Of a stretch of 9,602 nucleotides of DNA, positions 6,935 through 9,602 are shown piece by piece. Numbering within the stretch: the stretch's first letter is position 1; each line of letters opens with the position of its first letter. Source of the DNA: Bdellovibrio sp. (GTDB lineage Bacteria; Myxococcota; SpSt-1050); contig DYEF01000077.1 in assembly GCA_020725805.1 (NCBI GenBank), forward strand, positions 1 through 9,602, read 5' to 3'. Below the pieces are notes generated by a model, which worked only from the letters and a program-made list of their open reading frames with translations, did no database searches and was not told where the DNA came from. The translations under genes were made by a program, and so were the position numbers.

Positions 6935-7444
6935 TTACTTTTTGGTTAATAGCATTATTATCGAACGTCCTTCCAGCTTAGGGGGAACTTCAACTTTTGC
7001 GATATCCTCTGTCTCCTTGATTATCTTGTCAACCATTGGCTGGGCAATCTCGATATGCTGCATCTCGCGGCCCCTGAACATTATGGTTACTTTTGCCTTG
7101 TTGCCGTCCTGTATAAATCTTCTGATATGTGCGATCTTGAAGTTCAGATCGTGTTCTTCCGTTCTTGGTCTCAGTTTAATCTCCTTTATCTCAACCACTG
7201 TCTGCTTTGCCTTTGCGGCCTGTGCCTTCTTCTTCTCCTGATACTTGTATTTGCCGTAGTCGATAATCTTGCATATCGGCGGTGTCTGATTGGGCGAGAT
7301 TTCCACCAGGTCAAGTCCCTTCTGTCTTGCACTCTCGAGAGCAACTTCGATAGGGACGACACCGACCATCTTTCCGTCGGTATCTATCAGTCTGACCTCT
7401 CTTACCCTGATCTGCTGATTAATTCTGAGTTCCTTGGTACTTAT
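6935..7444 (-). CDS. infC: Translation initiation factor IF-3, AUA start
   Basis: IF3 binds the 30S subunit, prevents early 50S joining and checks start-codon and initiator-tRNA pairing. The first in-frame ATG (7369) would remove the conserved N-terminus. Reading upstream adds 25 residues beginning (M)STKELRINQQIRVREVRLID, the canonical IF3 opening, and gives the normal length of 169. The codon at that start is ATA (7444-7442), with a perfect AAGGAGG 6 bases before it. There is no ATG, GTG or TTG in the extension. The N-domain spans about 1-75, then a lysine-rich linker (KYQEKKKAQAAKAK), then the C-domain with LRPRTEEHDLNFK and MFRGREMQH. It lies 23 bases after thrS. A rare start codon is a known autoregulatory device for infC (AUU in E. 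coli): IF3 discriminates against its own mRNA. Confidence 0.95.
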   Translation of the reverse strand: MSTKELRINQQIRVREVRLIDTDGKMVGVVPIEVALESARQKGLDLVEISPNQTPPICKIIDYGKYKYQEKKKAQAAKAKQTVVEIKEIKLRPRTEEHDLNFKIAHIRRFIQDGNKAKVTIMFRGREMQHIEIAQPMVDKIIKETEDIAKVEVPPKLEGRSIIMLLTKK

Positions 7445-7450
7445 GGCGAA

Positions 7451-7457
7451 CCTCCTT
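7451..7457 (-). promoter_or_regulatory. Ribosome-binding site that fixes the infC start
   Basis: AAGGAGG on the minus strand (7457-7451) is a full Shine-Dalgarno match. Six bases (TTCGCC) separate it from the ATA at 7444. The nearest in-frame ATG is 81 bases downstream of it, too far to be served. It sits between the thrS stop (7470-7468) and the infC start. Confidence 0.9.
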
Positions 7458-7467
7458 GAAAAGGGTT

Positions 7468-9369
7468 TTATAACGGAATCCTCGATGATTCAGAAAGTTT
7501 ATTTATAAAAGTCTCGACCGGCATTGAGCCCAGGTCTTCTTTTCCTCTTGTCCTTACTGAAACCGTATTGCTTGATGCCTCTTTTTCTCCGACTACTGCC
7601 ATATACGGGATCTTGAGAAGTTCTGCCTCTCTGATTTTGTAGGAGAGTTTTTCGTTTCTGATGTCAAGAACACTTCTGAAACCGTTATCAAGAAGTACTG
7701 AGTTTACCTTTCTGGCATATTCATTGAATTTTTCGGAGACTGGGAGGATTATTACCTGCTCCGGACTCAGCCAGACCGGGAAGGCGCCTGCATAATGTTC
7801 GATCAGTATGCCGAAGAATCTCTCCATAGAGCCGAGTAAAGCCCTGTGAACGGTGTATGGTCTGTGCTTCTGGTTATCGGTCCCTATGTAGGAGATATCG
7901 AACCTCTCCGGAAGGTTGAAATCAAACTGAACGGTGGTGCACTGCCATTCACGGCCAAGAGAGTCCTTTATTTTGAGGTCAATCTTTGGTCCATAGAAAG
8001 CACCGCCCTTCTCCTCGACATTAAGTTTGATATTCATCTTCTCGGCCGCTTCCCTGAGCGAGTTGGTCGCCTCTTCCCATTTGGACGGGTCACCGACTGC
8101 TTTATCCGGTCTGGTTGCGAGATATGCTTCGTAATTTTCGAAGCCGAAGGTCCTGAAGAGGTCGACTGCAAACTGAACTACGCCCATTACCTCGTCTTTG
8201 AGCTGTTCGGGCGTACAAAAAATATGGGCATCATCCTGTGTGAAACCTCTGACCCGCAAAAGCCCGTGCAGAACGCCGGACCTTTCGTATCTGTAGACGG
8301 TTCCGAGCTCTGCATATCTTAGCGGCAAATCCTTATATGAACGGGTCTTTGATTTGTAAATCTGAATATGGAAAGGGCAGTTCATCGGCTTTACATAATA
8401 TTCAAAATTGTCGATATCCATCGGGCTGTACATATTCTCTTTGTAAAAATCCAGATGTCCCGATGTCTTCCAGAGGTCGGCCCTTCCGATATGTGGTGAA
8501 TATACAATGCTGTAACCCCTCTTGAAATGCTGCTCCCTCCAGTAGTTTTCTATCTGGGTCCTGACGAATCCGCCTCTGGGGTGCCAGATAATGAGTCCGC
8601 CGCCGACTTCATCAGTAGTTGAGTAGAGGTCGAGTGCCGTTCCAAGCCTTCTGTGGTCTCTCCTCTTCGCCTCCTCGAGCTTTTTCAGATATTCCTCGAG
8701 CATTTCCTTAGTGGGGAAGGCGGTCCCGTAGATTCTCTGGAGCATTTTGTTCTTCTCGTCACCTCTCCAGTAGGCGCCGGCTGCCGAAAGCAGTTTGAAT
8801 GCCTTTACATATCCAGTCGAGGGGAGGTGTGGCCCTCTGCAAAGGTCGGTAAAGTTCCCGTGTTTGTAGATGGATATAACGGCATCCTTGTATTCCTCGA
8901 TTATTTCGAGTTTGTAATTTTCTCCCATCTTTGAAAAGAGTTCCTTTGCATTCTCGTATGAAATCTCTTCTCTGACGAAGGGGAGATTCTCCTTTATTAT
9001 CTTCTTCATCTCCTCTTCGATCTTTTCGAGGTCTGACGGCTCGAAAGGCTTGTCGATATCGAAATCATAGTAGAAACCGTCTTCAATGCTGGGCCCGATA
9101 GTGATTTTTACGTTGTTCCCGAATATTCTCTTTACGGCATCTGCCATTATGTGTGCGGTACTGTGCCTGAGTATCTCTGTGCCTTCGGGAGATTCGATGT
9201 GGATGGGTCTAATACTGGCATTTTCGGGAATTATGCCTCTCAGGTCAGATGGTTTTTCGTTTATATAGAGAGCTATCACTGATTTGGGAAGGTTTAGTTT
9301 TTTAATCAGGTCAAAGCCGGTCGCCTTAGCATCTAACTCGACAGAATTACCTTCAAATAAAACTTGCAT
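7468..9369 (-). CDS. thrS: Threonyl-tRNA synthetase
   Basis: ThrS charges tRNA-Thr and edits Ser-tRNA-Thr. I place the start at 9369 (MQVLFEGNSVEL), giving 633 residues. An in-frame ATG at 9426 would run into tRNA-Val and add a non-conserved tail. GGGAAGG at 9385-9379 lies 9 bases upstream of 9369. Domains in order are TGS (about 1-60), the editing domain with HSTAH (H69, H73) and CRGPH (C177, H181), the class II core (about 245-530) and the C-terminal anticodon-binding domain (about 535-633). Zinc ligands C331 (MNCPFH), H382 (DDAHIF) and H508 (TVHRALLG) are all present, as are motif 2 RYERSGVLHGLLRVRGFTQDD (about 360-380) and motif 3 GSMERFFGILIEHYAG. It is intact and conventional. Only 50 bases separate it from the tRNA, with no clear promoter of its own. 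Confidence 0.97.
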   Translation of the reverse strand: MQVLFEGNSVELDAKATGFDLIKKLNLPKSVIALYINEKPSDLRGIIPENASIRPIHIESPEGTEILRHSTAHIMADAVKRIFGNNVKITIGPSIEDGFYYDFDIDKPFEPSDLEKIEEEMKKIIKENLPFVREEISYENAKELFSKMGENYKLEIIEEYKDAVISIYKHGNFTDLCRGPHLPSTGYVKAFKLLSAAGAYWRGDEKNKMLQRIYGTAFPTKEMLEEYLKKLEEAKRRDHRRLGTALDLYSTTDEVGGGLIIWHPRGGFVRTQIENYWREQHFKRGYSIVYSPHIGRADLWKTSGHLDFYKENMYSPMDIDNFEYYVKPMNCPFHIQIYKSKTRSYKDLPLRYAELGTVYRYERSGVLHGLLRVRGFTQDDAHIFCTPEQLKDEVMGVVQFAVDLFRTFGFENYEAYLATRPDKAVGDPSKWEEATNSLREAAEKMNIKLNVEEKGGAFYGPKIDLKIKDSLGREWQCTTVQFDFNLPERFDISYIGTDNQKHRPYTVHRALLGSMERFFGILIEHYAGAFPVWLSPEQVIILPVSEKFNEYARKVNSVLLDNGFRSVLDIRNEKLSYKIREAELLKIPYMAVVGEKEASSNTVSVRTRGKEDLGSMPVETFINKLSESSRIPL

Positions 9370-9419
9370 CTTTTTATACCTTCCCTGTGCATCACAAAGG
9401 CTCCGTATAATAATAAAAA

Positions 9420-9492
9420 TAGGCACGGACGGTCTCGAACCGTCGACCTCTGCCGTGTCAGAGCAGCGCTCTAGCCCCTGAGCTACGTGCCT
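9420..9492 (-). tRNA. tRNA-Val (anticodon GAC)
   Basis: The minus strand folds into a complete cloverleaf. The acceptor stem is AGGCACG paired with CGTGCCT, followed by TA. The D arm is GCTC/GAGC. The anticodon arm is CTGCT/GGCAG with loop CTGACAC, so the anticodon is GAC, which reads GUC and GUU valine codons. The variable loop has 5 bases. The T arm is GACGG/CCGTC with loop TTCGAGA. The discriminator base is A, normal for valine. The 3' CCA is not encoded, so a CCA-adding enzyme must supply it. A TTTTTATTATTATA stretch follows the gene and thrS begins 50 bases on. The gene has a strong promoter just upstream. Confidence 0.96.
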
Positions 9493-9510
9493 AAAAAGGA
9501 GCGAGCAGAC

Positions 9511-9539
9511 CTTATAAATGTAAATCTCTTATTTGTCAA
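9511..9539 (-). promoter_or_regulatory. Near-consensus sigma-70 promoter of tRNA-Val (and possibly thrS operon)
   Basis: The minus strand has TTGACA (9539-9534), a spacer of exactly 17 bases, and TATAAG (9516-9511). The -35 is perfect and the -10 matches 5/6. Transcription would start near 9504, about 12 bases before the mature tRNA. The bases between the -10 and the expected start (GTCTGCTCGC) include a GC-rich stretch, as in discriminators of growth-rate-controlled stable-RNA promoters, so stringent control is possible. This is the best promoter in the window. Confidence 0.85.
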
Positions 9540-9561
9540 ATCAAAAATGAGAATACAAATC

Positions 9562-9569
9562 GGGAGGTG
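9562..9569 (+). promoter_or_regulatory. Ribosome-binding site of the divergent right-edge gene
   Basis: GGGAGGTG on the plus strand contains a strong Shine-Dalgarno core (GGAGGTG). Eight bases separate its GGAGG from the ATG at 9576. It is the main evidence that a gene starts there. Confidence 0.7.
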
Positions 9570-9575
9570 TCATCT

Positions 9576-9602
9576 ATGAAAGTGGGTTGTCAAGAGAAAA
9601 AT
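9576..9602 (+). CDS. Start of an unidentified divergent gene (cut by the window edge)
   Basis: An ATG behind a strong ribosome-binding site opens a frame that stays open for the nine codons available (MKVGCQEKN). It is divergent from tRNA-Val, with 83 bases between them. Nine residues are too few to assign a family. No convincing plus-strand promoter is visible in the gap, although a TTGTCA-like box at 9533-9538 overlaps the -35 box of the tRNA promoter. Confidence 0.55.

Noticed and set aside
7846-8322. Long plus-strand open frame (158 codons) inside thrS
   Set aside because: It lies wholly antisense to a well-conserved thrS core and has no recognisable protein features, so it is a shadow of the real gene.
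9405-9420. T-rich stretch after tRNA-Val as an intrinsic terminator
   Set aside because: The only hairpin before it is the tRNA itself, and the T-run is broken by A residues. Termination there cannot be claimed.
9370-9426. Longer thrS starting at the ATG at 9426
   Set aside because: It would begin inside tRNA-Val and add a non-conserved hydrophobic tail. The family N-terminus and a ribosome-binding site fit the ATG at 9369.
9284-9481. Plus-strand open frame of 65 codons overlapping the thrS start and tRNA-Val
   Set aside because: Its C-terminal part (DGLEPSTSAVSEQ) is the antisense translation of a tRNA gene, a common false ORF, and the rest is the antisense of thrS.
9533-9559. Plus-strand promoter TTGTCA/TACAAA for the right-edge gene
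   Set aside because: The spacer is only 15 bases, and the predicted transcription start would fall inside the ribosome-binding site.
9565-9593. Second TTGACA on the minus strand (9593-9588) as another tRNA promoter
   Set aside because: At 16-18 bases' spacing the sequence is ACACCT-like and has no -10 character. It also lies in the start region of the divergent gene.

Overview
The window is mostly an ordinary, well-conserved translation locus of a Gram-negative-type bacterium. A lipid outer membrane is inferred from a secreted protein with beta-barrel character at the left end. The gene order tRNA-Val, thrS, infC, rpmI, rplT, pheS, pheT, merR on the minus strand, plus a REC/HD-GYP regulator, recalls Desulfobacterota, Nitrospirota or Deferribacterota-like genomes. 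Frequent ATA (Ile) and AGA/AGG (Arg) codons fit that loosely. The phylum assignment is a low-confidence inference.

Layout from left to right. Positions 1-177 probably hold the 3' end of an unidentified plus-strand gene. A small exported, probably beta-barrel protein follows at 178-906 (+). It converges, with only 7 bases between stop codons, on a minus-strand block that fills 914-9369. In transcription order that block is thrS (9369-7468), infC (7444-6935), rpmI (6916-6722), rplT (6706-6359), pheS (6346-5333), pheT (5330-2952), a MerR-family regulator (2929-2498) and a response regulator with an HD-GYP cyclic-di-GMP phosphodiesterase domain (2425-914). Upstream of thrS lies tRNA-Val(GAC) at 9492-9420. 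It is preceded by a near-consensus sigma-70 promoter (TTGACA, 17 bases, TATAAG). To the right, a divergent plus-strand gene begins at 9576 behind a strong ribosome-binding site and is cut by the window edge. No stretch longer than 300 bases lacks a gene.

How the genes work together: thrS, pheS and pheT make aminoacyl-tRNA synthetases, infC makes initiation factor IF3, and rpmI/rplT make ribosomal proteins L35 and L20. The gaps from thrS to merR are 2-23 bases, so they read as one translation operon, possibly transcribed together with tRNA-Val. The last two minus-strand genes are regulators. Each lacks a Shine-Dalgarno sequence and has a -10-like element 10-12 bases before its ATG, so each may have its own promoter and a nearly leaderless mRNA.

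I found no mobile element, CRISPR array, phage gene, defence gene or clearly new system. The points most worth a second look are the AUA start codon of infC, the possible leaderless starts of the two regulators, the unassigned middle domain of the HD-GYP protein, and the linkage of a strongly promoted tRNA gene to thrS.
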